NCBI GenBank assembly: GCA_958448555.1
Contig: CAUDEL010000009.1
Coordinates: 1-64,000 of the forward strand
Direction: 5' to 3'
Origin: Limiplasma sp958448555
GTDB taxonomy: Bacteria > Bacillota > Clostridia > Christensenellales > Aristaeellaceae
DNA: 64,000 bases
The first letter of the stretch is position 1, and the number at the start of each line of letters is the position of its first letter. The notes under the pieces were generated by a model, which saw only the letters and a list, made by a program, of their open reading frames with translations, was not told the origin of the DNA and made no database searches. Positions 1-7,982 of the stretch are shown piece after piece. The position numbers and the translations under genes are program-made.

Positions 1-1
1 G

Positions 2-1096
2 CGCAAACCTACCACAGCAATGTGGCAAGGCGGTGCTTCCCTACTCCACCACATCTATTACAACTCCACCGCCCAGGACTGTTCCCGGAAATTCCATAAC
101 TTCATCGGCTCCAGCTTTGCGGTACGGCGGCTTTCTGACCGGGTGTGCATTGAGCACGAGCTGTCTGTCATTCAAAACCCGAAGCTCCACAGCAAGGGCC
201 GCTTTCTCCATTATGGACAATGGATTGGGGAAAAGCCGCCCTCGGCCCAGCAGCGGGTGCGGCTGGGGATCGTGGCGGCCCTGGAGCAAAAGCCCGCCGA
301 CTTTCCGGCGTTTCTGCGGCTCATGGAGGAGTCCGGCTTTCAAGTAAAGCATGGGCGGGGCGGCGCGATCTCGTTCCTGGCCCCTGGGCAGGAAAAGTAC
401 ACCCGCCTGCGGGCTTCTACCCTGGGCCCCGGTTTTGATCCCGATGACATCCGGGCCGCGATTGCCAGGGAGCGGCCCATCCCGGAGCTTCCCCAGGACA
501 GCCCGGCCCCGGCCCGGCGCGTCAATCTGATCATCGACATTCAAGAACGTATGGCCCAGGGCAAGGGCCCGGCCTATGAGCGGTGGGCCAAAGTCTATAA
601 CATAAAGCAGATGGCCGCCGCGCTCCTGTATCTCCGTGAGCACGATCTTATGGACTATGCGGCGCTGGCATCCAGCACCGAGGCGGCGGTGGATCGGGCT
701 CACAAGCTGGCCGGGGAGCTGCGGGACACGGAGGCCGCCCTTTCCAAAACCTCCGAGCTCATGGGCGCGGTGGTGCAGTACGCAAAGACGCGGCCCGTGT
801 TTGACGGCTACAAGGCGGCCCGGTATTCTAAAAAGTATCTGGCCCAGCACGAGGCGGAGCTGGCAGACTACCGGGCGGCAAAGGCGGCCATGAGTGAGCT
901 TTTGGACGGGGCAAAGCTCCCCAAAATGGACACGCTGAAAAAGCAGCGCCGGGAGCTCTCCGAAAAGAAAAAAGCCCTTTACGCGGAATACCGCAAGGCC
1001 CAGGCGGATATGCGGCAGGCCGTGGCAGTCAAGGCGAATATCGATCACCTGCTCGGCCACGCGGACGAGCAAAAAAATAAGGCCCAGGAGCGTTAG
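2..1096 (+). CDS. relaxase / mobilisation nuclease (5' end outside window)
   Basis: This is the C-terminal part of a relaxase of the kind that nicks oriT in Clostridial mobile elements. The segment HHIYYNSTAQDC followed by RRLSDRVCIEHELSVI is characteristic of Firmicutes VirD2/MobA-like relaxases, and HHI probably belongs to the metal-binding histidine motif. A middle domain (LMEESGFQVKHGRGG) and a long helical tail rich in Lys, Glu and Ala follow. The frame is open to base 2. The first dozen residues do not look like the family, so the reading frame at the very edge, or a frameshift there, is uncertain. It is followed by a palindromic hairpin. Confidence 0.8.
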   Translation, partial: RKPTTAMWQGGASLLHHIYYNSTAQDCSRKFHNFIGSSFAVRRLSDRVCIEHELSVIQNPKLHSKGRFLHYGQWIGEKPPSAQQRVRLGIVAALEQKPADFPAFLRLMEESGFQVKHGRGGAISFLAPGQEKYTRLRASTLGPGFDPDDIRAAIARERPIPELPQDSPAPARRVNLIIDIQERMAQGKGPAYERWAKVYNIKQMAAALLYLREHDLMDYAALASSTEAAVDRAHKLAGELRDTEAALSKTSELMGAVVQYAKTRPVFDGYKAARYSKKYLAQHEAELADYRAAKAAMSELLDGAKLPKMDTLKKQRRELSEKKKALYAEYRKAQADMRQAVAVKANIDHLLGHADEQKNKAQER

Positions 1097-1130
1097 CTCC
1101 GGGCCGCCAACAACAGGCGCTTGCGCCGGG

Positions 1131-1155
1131 ACTTCTGGACAAAGTGTCCAGAAGT
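1131..1155. repeat. element palindrome, copy 1 (inverted orientation)
   Basis: Perfect 11-bp arms (ACTTCTGGACA / TGTCCAGAAGT) around AAG, 35 bp after the relaxase stop. The loop AAG shows it is inverted relative to the other three copies at 4112, 5085 and 5472, whose loop is CTT. It may act as a terminator, although no T-run follows. Confidence 0.8.
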
Positions 1156-1298
1156 TCAGCGGGTTTGGGGAGCTCCCCAACAAGCATTTTCACGGGCCTG
1201 CGGCCTGTGAAAATTTCGGAGTGTGGCTACACCCGAATTGCTTGCCGAAACGCGCAGCCCCCGAAGTGGCGCGAAAAAACGGAGGCGCGTGTTTCTCT
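1156..1298. other. hairpin-rich intergenic spacer between relaxase and XRE gene
   Basis: No coding sequence is seen. Several inverted repeats lie close together: GGGGAGCTCCCC near 1167-1178, TTTTCAC..GTGAAAA near 1187-1213, and TTCGG/CCGAA near 1215-1237. The role is unknown; candidates are termination for the two convergent genes or part of a transfer or processing region. Confidence 0.5.
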
Positions 1299-1661
1299 TT
1301 ACGCATCCTCCGTTTCACGGGCTTTTTGCAGTCCCTCTGCTGTGTATTTCATTACGGTTAGTTCTTTTTCATCCATTGAATTGAGCATAACATCTATCTG
1401 TTTCCGGCAGGTGCTCTCTCCGTTGAGCTTGTCCGGGAAAAAGAATTGATCCACGGAAATTTCCAGCAGGGTGACAAGCTGGTAAAAAACATTGAGGCTT
1501 GGCTTCTGTCCCCGGTTCTCCATATACATGATGGAACGCGGGGTGCGATCCACAAGCTGGGCCAGGTATTCCTGCGTCCAGCCCTTTTCCTCCCGTTTGC
1601 GTTTGATCTCACGGCCCAGGGCGTGAAAATCAAGATGTTTGTCGTATTGGTACATTCTCAT
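1299..1661 (-). CDS. XRE-family HTH transcriptional regulator
   Basis: A 120-residue DNA-binding protein. The HTH covers about residues 15-70 (LGREIKRKREEKGWTQEYLAQLVDRTP), with a helical C-terminal extension. It is convergent with the relaxase and divergent from the MerR gene. Small XRE proteins in this position usually repress element transfer or excision genes, but the target here is inferred only. The start follows a purine-rich stretch and gives a normal family length. Confidence 0.85.
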   Translation of the reverse strand: MRMYQYDKHLDFHALGREIKRKREEKGWTQEYLAQLVDRTPRSIMYMENRGQKPSLNVFYQLVTLLEISVDQFFFPDKLNGESTCRKQIDVMLNSMDEKELTVMKYTAEGLQKARETEDA

Positions 1662-1826
1662 ATCACCCTATATTATTCTACATTTCAGGTGAGCCTATGA
1701 GAACGAAATACAATTTTACTTCAAGTAGTATTTGTTTTCGTATCGAGCAATACAATAGCATCCTTGTTAAAGATTTTAATACATGGTACAGTAAAGTTGT
1801 ATAGGGAGCCCAAATCAAAAATGGCG

Positions 1827-1857
1827 TTGACTTTACCCCTACGGCAAAGTGTATACT
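1827..1857 (+). promoter_or_regulatory. MerR-type promoter with 19-bp spacer and dyad operator
   Basis: TTGACT (1827-1832) and TATACT (1852-1857) are separated by 19 bp rather than 17. The spacer holds an imperfect dyad, CTTTACC (1831-1837) / GGCAAAG (1843-1849). A long spacer with a dyad between -35 and -10 is the hallmark of promoters untwisted by MerR-family activators, so this site is probably autoregulated by the MerR gene just downstream. Confidence 0.8.
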
Positions 1858-1884
1858 TCAAGAAAGAAAAGGTGGTGATTACCA

Positions 1885-2718
1885 GTGTTATCTATCGGTG
1901 AATTTTCAAATATATGTAAGGTATCAGCAAAGACGCTTCGTTACTACGCTGAAATAGGTTTACTTGAGCCAAGTGAAGTCAATCCTGACAATGGCTATCG
2001 TTATTATACCATAGAACAGCTTGAAAAAATGCTGTTTATCAATCGATTAAAGGCATATTCCTTTTCGTTAGATGAAATCAAGACGATTTTGCAGTTGGAA
2101 GAAATACAAGATGATAATTTATATCTTGCTTTTATCCATAAGAAAAAGGAAATAGAAAAACAGTTACATAATTACAGAAAGCTTTTGACACAATTAGAGG
2201 ATGACATATCGGCTATTGAACAGGGGAAATCTATTATGTCATATATGGACAAAATAGATGTTCGACTTGTAGATGTACCTAAAATGTATCTTTTATCTAT
2301 TAGAAAAATGGTACAAGTAGAAGATTATCCTACCGAATATATCAAGTGTTATGAAAAGTTATTCAAAAGAATTGCCACCGATAAATTGACAATGACTGGT
2401 TCGCCTATGGTACTTTTCCATAGCGCAGAGTATTCTCCTGCCGGCTTAGATACAGAGTTTGCTATCCCTGTACAAGAATATGCCACAGGCACAAGAGATT
2501 TTTGCCCTGGGTTATGCTTAAAGACCGTTGTACAAGGAGCGTATTCTGAACTTCCTTCAGTTTATACGAAACAAATAGAATGGGCAGAAAAAGAGGGGTA
2601 TCAAAATACAGATGCTCTGTTTGAAGTTTATATAACAGACCCATCACAGATCGCAAGTGTAAAAGATAATATAACTGAGGTATATTATCCTGTTAAAAAG
2701 ATAGTATCCAGAAATTAG
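1885..2718 (+). CDS. MerR-family regulator with GyrI-like effector domain
   Basis: The MerR winged-helix domain is at residues 1-70 (IGEFSNICKVSAKTLRYYAE, then a Y-R-Y-Y wing), with a coiled-coil linker at about 75-115 and a BmrR/GyrI-like ligand-binding domain from about 125 to the end. Such proteins sense hydrophobic or cationic drugs and activate a neighbouring gene. The start is GTG after GGTGG. The gene is clearly AT-rich compared with the chromosome, which suggests separate acquisition. The downstream serine hydrolase, 13 bp away, is the likely regulated partner. Confidence 0.88.
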   Translation: MLSIGEFSNICKVSAKTLRYYAEIGLLEPSEVNPDNGYRYYTIEQLEKMLFINRLKAYSFSLDEIKTILQLEEIQDDNLYLAFIHKKKEIEKQLHNYRKLLTQLEDDISAIEQGKSIMSYMDKIDVRLVDVPKMYLLSIRKMVQVEDYPTEYIKCYEKLFKRIATDKLTMTGSPMVLFHSAEYSPAGLDTEFAIPVQEYATGTRDFCPGLCLKTVVQGAYSELPSVYTKQIEWAEKEGYQNTDALFEVYITDPSQIASVKDNITEVYYPVKKIVSRN

Positions 2719-2731
2719 ATAAGGAGTAAAA

Positions 2732-3742
2732 ATGGTAAGTTTATCAGAATTTCATAATTATGTTGCTCACAACGAGTCAAATATCTGTCAAATTACAGCA
2801 ATCCAAAATGAAAAGACGATTATTAACGATACATGGAACGGCTACAAAGTCGATGATACCGTACATACCATGTCTGTTACAAAAAGCATTGTTTCTTTAT
2901 TGGTTGGCATTGCCATTGAACAAGGATTGATTGGTAGCGTAGACGATTACGTGTTAGATTATTTCCCCGAATACAAGATCAGGCGAGGAGAAAGGACAAT
3001 TCAAAAAGTCACATTAAAAAATCTTCTGACCATGACAGCACCCTATAAATACAAATCGGAGCCTTGGTCAAAAATATGTGTTCAGGAAGATTGGAGCATT
3101 GCCGCTTTAGACTTTTTGGGCGGCAGACGCGGCATAACCGGAGAATTTCAATATTCTACCTTGGGTATTCATATTCTCACAGGTATCATTGCAGCGGTAA
3201 GCAAAATGACAACAGTAGATTTTGCTAATAAATTTCTATTTGAGCCGTTGTCGATTGCACCGAGAAAAATATATGTTGCGCCAGATGCCGAGACACACAA
3301 AGCTTTTACAATAGGAAAGACACCAAAAGGGAAAATTTGGTTTTCAGACAACAAAGGAGTCGGAGCTGCTGGATATGGGCTTTGTTTGTCTGCCGATGAA
3401 ATGGCAAAGATAGGATTGCTCTGTCTGAAAAATGGGATTTTTAATAACAAGCGTATTGTTTCTGAAAAATGGCTTGAAGAAAGTTTCATGGTTAGGCTGT
3501 GTTGCGGCGAGAAATTTCGTGATATGAAGTATGGATATTTGTGGTGGATTATTGATGAAAACGAGGGGAGTTATGCGGCTATCGGTAATAGTGGGAATGT
3601 TATCTATATCAACCATCGAAAGGATTTAGTAGTAGCAGTTTCCAGCTATTTTAAGCCCACAATATTTGATCGAATTGATTTTATCAAAGAACAGATAGAG
3701 GAAAAATTTGAAACCGAAAGAAAAGTTAAAACAGTGAAATAA
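2732..3742 (+). CDS. serine hydrolase, beta-lactamase/PBP4-like fold
   Basis: A 336-residue penicillin-binding-like hydrolase. The catalytic SxxK is SVTK at residues 48-51, the second motif is Tyr141-Ser-Thr, and a GNSGN segment near residue 288 may take the place of the KTG/HxG strand motif. There is no signal peptide, so it is probably cytoplasmic and more likely an esterase or peptidase-like enzyme than a secreted beta-lactamase. It follows a strong AAGGAG site and shares an operon and an AT-rich composition with the MerR gene. The substrate is not predictable. Confidence 0.82.
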   Translation: MVSLSEFHNYVAHNESNICQITAIQNEKTIINDTWNGYKVDDTVHTMSVTKSIVSLLVGIAIEQGLIGSVDDYVLDYFPEYKIRRGERTIQKVTLKNLLTMTAPYKYKSEPWSKICVQEDWSIAALDFLGGRRGITGEFQYSTLGIHILTGIIAAVSKMTTVDFANKFLFEPLSIAPRKIYVAPDAETHKAFTIGKTPKGKIWFSDNKGVGAAGYGLCLSADEMAKIGLLCLKNGIFNNKRIVSEKWLEESFMVRLCCGEKFRDMKYGYLWWIIDENEGSYAAIGNSGNVIYINHRKDLVVAVSSYFKPTIFDRIDFIKEQIEEKFETERKVKTVK

Positions 3743-3752
3743 AAAGCGATCT

Positions 3753-3789
3753 GCCAGACAACGGCAAAATAAAAAAACCGTTGTTTGGC
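3753..3789 (+). terminator. stem-loop after serine hydrolase gene
   Basis: A 12-bp stem with one mismatch (GCCAGACAACGG / CCGTTGTTTGGC) and a 13-base A-rich loop starts 11 bp after the stop codon. No T-run follows directly, so termination is likely completed by the stronger hairpin at 3830. Confidence 0.5.
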
Positions 3790-3829
3790 GGCGAAGTTTT
3801 CATGCGCCTAACAGAATATAAACGGCCTA

Positions 3830-3873
3830 ACGGCGGTTTTGAAATAACAAATTTCAAGCCGCCGTTTTCTTTT
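3830..3873 (+). terminator. rho-independent terminator
   Basis: A long GC-rich stem (ACGGCGG...AAAT / ATTT...CCGCCGT) is followed by TTTTCTTTT. It closes the MerR/serine-hydrolase unit about 90 bp after the last stop. Confidence 0.75.
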
Positions 3874-4226
3874 CAAAAAATGAGAATACGGGGGGTGTGA
3901 TAAAGTCGCCCTTTTTTAAGGATACGGCGGTGTCCAGGAGGTATCGCTGTGTCTTTTTTCTTTTTCCATCCCCCTAACCTGTCAAAAAAAGCCCACCCGC
4001 CCAACAGGATCAGTCCGGCGGTGGATGCGAAATTTGGCAGTACATAAATGAATTTGTCGTTTCATGCGCTTGTGTGGCCTTGTGTCGCGCAGGCGCATTT
4101 TGTTTATCCGGCTTCTGGACACTTTGTCCAGAGGTGTGGGACGGCTCCCCTGGGTGCCGTTCTCCGCCAGCCCCCCCATTTTGTTTCCGCTCAACCCATC
4201 AACCGAAACAAAATGGAGGACAAGCT
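3874..4226. other. non-coding spacer before sigma-like gene
   Basis: No convincing gene is seen. The short open frames here are displaced by the well-supported start at 4227. The spacer contains palindrome copy 2. Confidence 0.5.
4112..4134. repeat. element palindrome, copy 2
   Basis: CTTCTGGACA / TGTCCAGAGG around CTT; the one non-complementary pair would be a G-U wobble in RNA. It lies about 95 bp upstream of the sigma-like gene. Confidence 0.7.
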
Positions 4227-4649
4227 ATGACAACGATCAATCTGAAAGATTTTTATTATTGGTACTTATCGGACGAACTGGTGGAGGTGCCTGACGAGGT
4301 AGCCGAGGAACTCATGGCCAGCAAGCGGAGTGAGGCCGCCCATGCGGAACGGGTGCGCTACAACAAGGCTTATTATTCCCTGGACTGTGACGATGGGATC
4401 GAATACTCCGCCTGCCTGCACGAGCCCAGCCCCCAGGAGCTCATGGATCGCAAGGAGCTGTTCTTCCGGCTGTGGAACGCCCTCAACTCCCTGCCGGAGA
4501 TCCAGGGCCGCCGGGTGGACGCTCATTTGATCCTTGGAAAGAGCTACCGCCAGATTGCTCGCGAGGAGGGCGTAGATAAAAGCGCCGTCCGTTGTTCCGT
4601 GAAAAGCGGCATCAAGCGAATGAAAAAATATCTGCAAAAAAATATCTGA
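4227..4649 (+). CDS. sigma-70-like helix-turn-helix regulator of the element
   Basis: A 140-residue protein with a C-terminal region-4-like HTH (about residues 95-135: AHLILGKSYRQIAREEGVDK, then a basic recognition helix). Similar small sigma-like proteins are carried by Tn916- and Tn5397-type elements and control transfer or recombination genes. The start at 4227 is chosen because TGGAGGA lies 6 bp upstream. A longer frame extends upstream, but its extra residues read like translated non-coding DNA. Confidence 0.8.
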   Translation: MTTINLKDFYYWYLSDELVEVPDEVAEELMASKRSEAAHAERVRYNKAYYSLDCDDGIEYSACLHEPSPQELMDRKELFFRLWNALNSLPEIQGRRVDAHLILGKSYRQIAREEGVDKSAVRCSVKSGIKRMKKYLQKNI

Positions 4650-4745
4650 TTTGCCATCTCCATTTGCCCCTTTTTTCTGGTGGTATATGAGAGGAGGTTT
4701 TCTCCCTCTCCGCAAGGGGAACGCGGGGGCCCAGGCCATCGTGCG

Positions 4746-4855
4746 GAGCCGGATCGCTGTCCGGCTCTCCGGGTCGCCGCACTCTTTGCGGGGGAGCGCC
4801 GCCGCCGAGTATGGCTGTCTTATGACGGGGCAAGAAAATGAGCGCGGCGCTCCCC
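4746..4855. repeat. nested inverted repeats in spacer 4650-4884
   Basis: Two perfect inverted repeats: GAGCCGGA/TCCGGCTC at 4746-4753/4760-4767, and a 12-bp pair GGGGAGCGCCGC / GCGGCGCTCCCC at 4791-4802/4844-4855. The second brackets a 41-bp loop just upstream of a small gene. It could be a regulatory RNA structure or a protein-binding site such as a transfer origin; neither can be shown here. Confidence 0.6.
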
Positions 4856-4884
4856 TATATTTTTATAAAAGAGGGGAACGCTCT

Positions 4885-5085
4885 ATGAACTATGATCCAG
4901 AACTGGCGGCCTTGCTCTCCCAAACGTGGAGCAACGATGCCTGCCGGGGGTACGTCATCGCTGCGATGGAGCGGTGCGGTTTTAAGCCGTCCGACATCGA
5001 GCAGGTGATGGTCGAACTTTACGAGGTATTCGACTATACCACTTTGCAGGAGGCCGAGACTTACTACGAGCGGAGCCCCTATTGA
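4885..5085 (+). CDS. small conserved element protein (66 aa)
   Basis: A short acidic, probably helical protein beginning MNYDPELAALLSQTW. I do not recognise a named family, but small proteins of this size are usual between the sigma-like gene and recombinase of such elements. The start at 4885 follows GAGGGGAACG; a longer upstream frame runs through the inverted repeats and is unlikely. The stop codon abuts palindrome copy 3. No function is assigned. Confidence 0.65.
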   Translation: MNYDPELAALLSQTWSNDACRGYVIAAMERCGFKPSDIEQVMVELYEVFDYTTLQEAETYYERSPY

Positions 5086-5109
5086 CCTCTGGACACTTTG
5101 TCCAGAGGT
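5085..5109. repeat. element palindrome, copy 3
   Basis: Perfect 11-bp arms ACCTCTGGACA / TGTCCAGAGGT around CTT. It begins on the last base of the preceding stop codon. Confidence 0.8.
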
Positions 5110-5196
5110 AGTCAGGCGGCCAGCACTTTCGCGGTGCTGGCCGCTTTCGTTTCCCCGCCGGAAATGCCGGTGAGTAACTGCAAAGGAGGTTTTTCC

Positions 5197-5463
5197 GTGA
5201 CCCTGAACGCACAAGAAATTCAAAAGATGCGAAGCGTCAATCTCGGCGCAGTGGATAAAGAAACACTTGTGGATGCAAGCGGCTTTGTTTTTGATAATTC
5301 CTTACCAATGGAAAAGAGGGCCGCCCGTATGCTGGAGCAGTTGAAAAACCCCTACTGTTTCCGCTATGGCGATATGGCCATCAAGCTGGAATTTGCCGAG
5401 GACGGGCCCACTCTCCAGGAGCTCCTGACGGCCTTTTTCTTGCGGCAGAAAAGCGGCTTGTAA
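5197..5463 (+). CDS. small conserved protein, DUF6870-like
   Basis: An 88-residue protein with GTG start 7 bp after AAAGGAGG. The pattern of a TLNAQEIQKM start, a central VDASGFVFDNSLP and a C-terminal NPYCFRYGDMAIKLEF resembles small proteins common in Clostridial mobile elements that I recall as DUF6870. The function is unknown. It sits directly before palindrome copy 4 and the recombinase. Confidence 0.7.
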   Translation: MTLNAQEIQKMRSVNLGAVDKETLVDASGFVFDNSLPMEKRAARMLEQLKNPYCFRYGDMAIKLEFAEDGPTLQELLTAFFLRQKSGL

Positions 5464-5471
5464 TGATCCTC

Positions 5472-5500
5472 CCACTTCCAGACACTTTGTCCAGAAGTGG
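5472..5500. repeat. element palindrome, copy 4
   Basis: CCACTTCCAGACA / TGTCCAGAAGTGG around CTT, two mismatches in 13-bp arms, 9 bp after the preceding stop. It is the longest but least perfect of the four copies. Confidence 0.7.
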
Positions 5501-5508
5501 AGTCATCC

Positions 5509-5538
5509 TTGTTGTGCCCCCCGGTACAGAGGTATAAT
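5509..5538 (+). promoter_or_regulatory. predicted promoter of the serine recombinase
   Basis: TTGTTG (5509-5514) and TATAAT (5533-5538) with an 18-bp spacer lie directly after palindrome copy 4 and 30 bp before the recombinase start. Confidence 0.6.
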
Positions 5539-5568
5539 ATAGATGTAATGTGATAGGAAGGAGGACAA

Positions 5569-7266
5569 ATGGCAAGAACAGCAAACCGGGGGACAATGAG
5601 CGCCAGCTCCCCCACTTCATACAATGTGATGCGCTGGAGATTGGGAAAATACATCCGCCTTTCCAAAGAAGATTTACTCCGTGGCCGCGATGAAAGCAAC
5701 AGCGTGGTAAACCAGCGGCGGCTCCTGGAACAATACCACCAGGCCCACCTGGAAGAGTTCTATGAGGGCTCGGAAGAGGACGTGTATGTGGATGACGGCA
5801 AAACCGGGACGGACACCAACCGCGAGGACTTCCAGCGGCTCCTGTCCGATATATCCAGCGGCAGAATTAACTGCGTAATCGTAAAAGATTTGTCCCGGCT
5901 ATCCCGCAACTACACCGACGCCGGAAACCTGATTGAAAATCTCTTTGTCCGGCTCAACGTCCGATTTATCAGCTTGGCGGAGGGTGTGGACAGCTACCGC
6001 AACCCCGACAGTGTGTCAAACATTATCGTTCCCATTACCAACGTAATGAACGATCAATACTGCTACCAGACCTCAAAGAAAATCCGTCAGGTATTCGATA
6101 TGAAGCGCCGCAATGGTGAGTTTATCGGCTCGTATGCTCCGTATGGATATGTGAAAGACCCCGGCGATAAACACGCTCTGCTGGTTGACCCGGAGGCCGC
6201 CGAAGTAGTCAAAAGCATTTTTTCCATGTTTCTGTCTGGCATGAATAAGCGCGGGATTACCTATTATCTGAACGATCACGGTGTTCTCTGCCCCACGGCC
6301 TACAAGAAACAGCAGGGGCTGAAATACAATGCTCCCAACGCCCAAAGCAATCCTATGTGGAGCACGATTACCATAGACACGATCTTGAAAAACCGCGTCT
6401 ATGTGGGGGATATGGTACAGGGCCGTCAACGGGTGAAAAGCTATAAAATCCATATCCAGGAGCGGGTGCCGGAGGAAGATTGGTTTATCGTAGAAAATAC
6501 CCACGAGGCCATAATTGACCGGGAAACCTTTGATAAGGTGCAGGGCCTACTCAAACGCGACACGCGAACGGCCCCAAAATCAAAGCAGCTATATCTGTTC
6601 AGCGGCTTTCTGAAATGCGCCGACTGCGGCAGGGCGATGTCCCGGATCGCTTCAAAAGGTATTTATGTCTATTACCAGTGCGGAACATATAAAAGCCTTT
6701 CAAAAAAGGCTTGCACCATGCACTCCATCAAGAGTGACCGCCTGGAGGCGGGCGTCCTGTTTGCAATTCAACAACAGGTACATTTGGCCGTTGCCTATTC
6801 GGAGCTGGTGTCCCGTATCAATTCCGCGCCCCTCAAAAAAAGCAAGTCAAAGCGGCTGGAGGATGCCATCGCCGCAAAAGAAAAAGAGCTTGCTAAAATC
6901 ATGCGATATAAGCAAGCCCTTTATCAAGACTGGAAAGACGGGGAAATCACCCGCAACGATTACCGCCACATGAGCGAGGACTATGAACGGCAAGCCGAGG
7001 CCCTAAATAATGTCCTGCGGACGCTGACAGACGAGCAGGAACAACTGGAAAACGGCGTGGACGCGGAAAGTCCTTTCCTGGCCGCGTTTCTCAAGTATCA
7101 GAACATAGACAAGCTGACACGGGAAATTTTAGCCGAGCTCATTGACCATATCAAAGTTTATGAGGGCGGCAACATCAGTGTGAAATTCAAATACGCTGAT
7201 GAGTTCCGCCGCATGGGTGAATATATCGAGCTCAATACCCCGGTTGTTCAAGGGGTTGCGGGCTGA
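5569..7266 (+). CDS. large serine recombinase (TndX/TnpX-like)
   Basis: This site-specific recombinase probably excises and integrates the element. The 565-residue protein has the resolvase fold at the N-terminus: GKYIRLSKED with nucleophile Ser32, and VKDLSRLSRN as the arginine-rich active-site loop. A recombinase domain and zinc ribbon follow (CADCGRAM and YYQCGTYKSLSKKAC), then a C-terminal coiled coil at about 425-490. Length and domain order match TndX-type enzymes. The start follows AGGAAGGAGGACAA. About 25 residues precede the usual family start. Confidence 0.95.
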   Translation: MARTANRGTMSASSPTSYNVMRWRLGKYIRLSKEDLLRGRDESNSVVNQRRLLEQYHQAHLEEFYEGSEEDVYVDDGKTGTDTNREDFQRLLSDISSGRINCVIVKDLSRLSRNYTDAGNLIENLFVRLNVRFISLAEGVDSYRNPDSVSNIIVPITNVMNDQYCYQTSKKIRQVFDMKRRNGEFIGSYAPYGYVKDPGDKHALLVDPEAAEVVKSIFSMFLSGMNKRGITYYLNDHGVLCPTAYKKQQGLKYNAPNAQSNPMWSTITIDTILKNRVYVGDMVQGRQRVKSYKIHIQERVPEEDWFIVENTHEAIIDRETFDKVQGLLKRDTRTAPKSKQLYLFSGFLKCADCGRAMSRIASKGIYVYYQCGTYKSLSKKACTMHSIKSDRLEAGVLFAIQQQVHLAVAYSELVSRINSAPLKKSKSKRLEDAIAAKEKELAKIMRYKQALYQDWKDGEITRNDYRHMSEDYERQAEALNNVLRTLTDEQEQLENGVDAESPFLAAFLKYQNIDKLTREILAELIDHIKVYEGGNISVKFKYADEFRRMGEYIELNTPVVQGVAG

Positions 7267-7387
7267 TATATAGCCCTCTTACCAATTACGTTTGCTGGTT
7301 TTCCTAATATATATTGCCCATATGCCCATAACGGGTTTCATGGTAGTACGGCTACAATGACAAGAGCGCCGGAAGGTGGCATAATAT

Positions 7388-7648
7388 ATGTGCAGAGTAA
7401 TTGATCTGGTGAAAACCGGAAAGAACATCGAGCGGCTTCTGGCTGAACGCGGACTGACAGCAAAGGACGTTCAGCAGCGCTTGGGCTTTGCAGAGCGGCG
7501 CCCGGTATATTTCTGGATTGCAGGCAAGAACCTTCCCTCAATCGATAACCTGTTCATTCTTACAGAAATGCTGCAAGTTCCGATTGATGAGATTCTCATC
7601 GCCAAGGATGAATACATACAGCAGAGAGGTGAAAATTCACATGAGTGA
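7388..7648 (+). CDS. XRE-family HTH protein
   Basis: An 86-residue Cro/CI-type DNA-binding protein: HTH about residues 10-62 (GKNIERLLAERGLTAKDVQQ, then an atypical recognition helix). The start follows GGAAGGTGG with 7-bp spacing. It heads four overlapping genes (7388, 7641, 7933, 8108) just outside the predicted element end. Its last 8 bases overlap the next gene, which suggests translational coupling. Confidence 0.8.
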   Translation: MCRVIDLVKTGKNIERLLAERGLTAKDVQQRLGFAERRPVYFWIAGKNLPSIDNLFILTEMLQVPIDEILIAKDEYIQQRGENSHE

Positions 7649-7982
7649 AATTGTTCATCAGCCCGGGAAATTGGATTTTCTGATCGTAACAAAAGATGTA
7701 AGCGTGACTGAATTCCGCAGAAAGCCATCCGCAGTGTGGGCCTATTTGAAAACGCCCGGGCATGTCATTTTCTTCACTCGCCGCGGCAAGCGAAACTGCG
7801 CGATCATGTCCATCGAGACCCATGCTTGCCTGAGCGGTGATTACGAAAAGACCATGCGTGAAATTGAAGAAGCTGCGGCTGCATGGCGCGAGGAGCAGAA
7901 GGCTCTGAGGAGGGCCAGAAGGGAGGCCAAGAGTGGTACCGGAAAAGATTGCTCAAATGCTGACGGCGCTAAAGACGCCTGA
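7641..7982 (+). CDS. Phd/YefM-like protein (putative antitoxin type)
   Basis: A 113-residue protein. The segment VSVTEFRRKPSAVWAYL, then VIFFTRRGKRNCAIMSIE, has the order of a Phd/YefM fold (short helix, strand, R-R-G-K turn, strand ending in S-I-E). A long charged helix follows. I infer a Phd-like DNA-binding or antitoxin role. No recognisable toxin is adjacent, since the next small gene has no known toxin motif. Confidence 0.55.
   Translation: MSEIVHQPGKLDFLIVTKDVSVTEFRRKPSAVWAYLKTPGHVIFFTRRGKRNCAIMSIETHACLSGDYEKTMREIEEAAAAWREEQKALRRARREAKSGTGKDCSNADGAKDA

Larger units (their letters stand above)
1..7390. mobile_element. right portion of a TndX-type integrative/mobilisable element
   Basis: The segment runs from a relaxase cut by the window edge to a large serine recombinase, with XRE, sigma-like and small conserved element proteins between. 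That order, with the recombinase last, is known for Tn5397/Tn4451-like elements. A palindrome repeated four times occurs only here. The left end is outside the window. The right end is placed just after the recombinase stop at 7266 by inference; I could not identify the attachment core. A MerR/serine-hydrolase pair of much lower GC is cargo. Confidence 0.75.
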
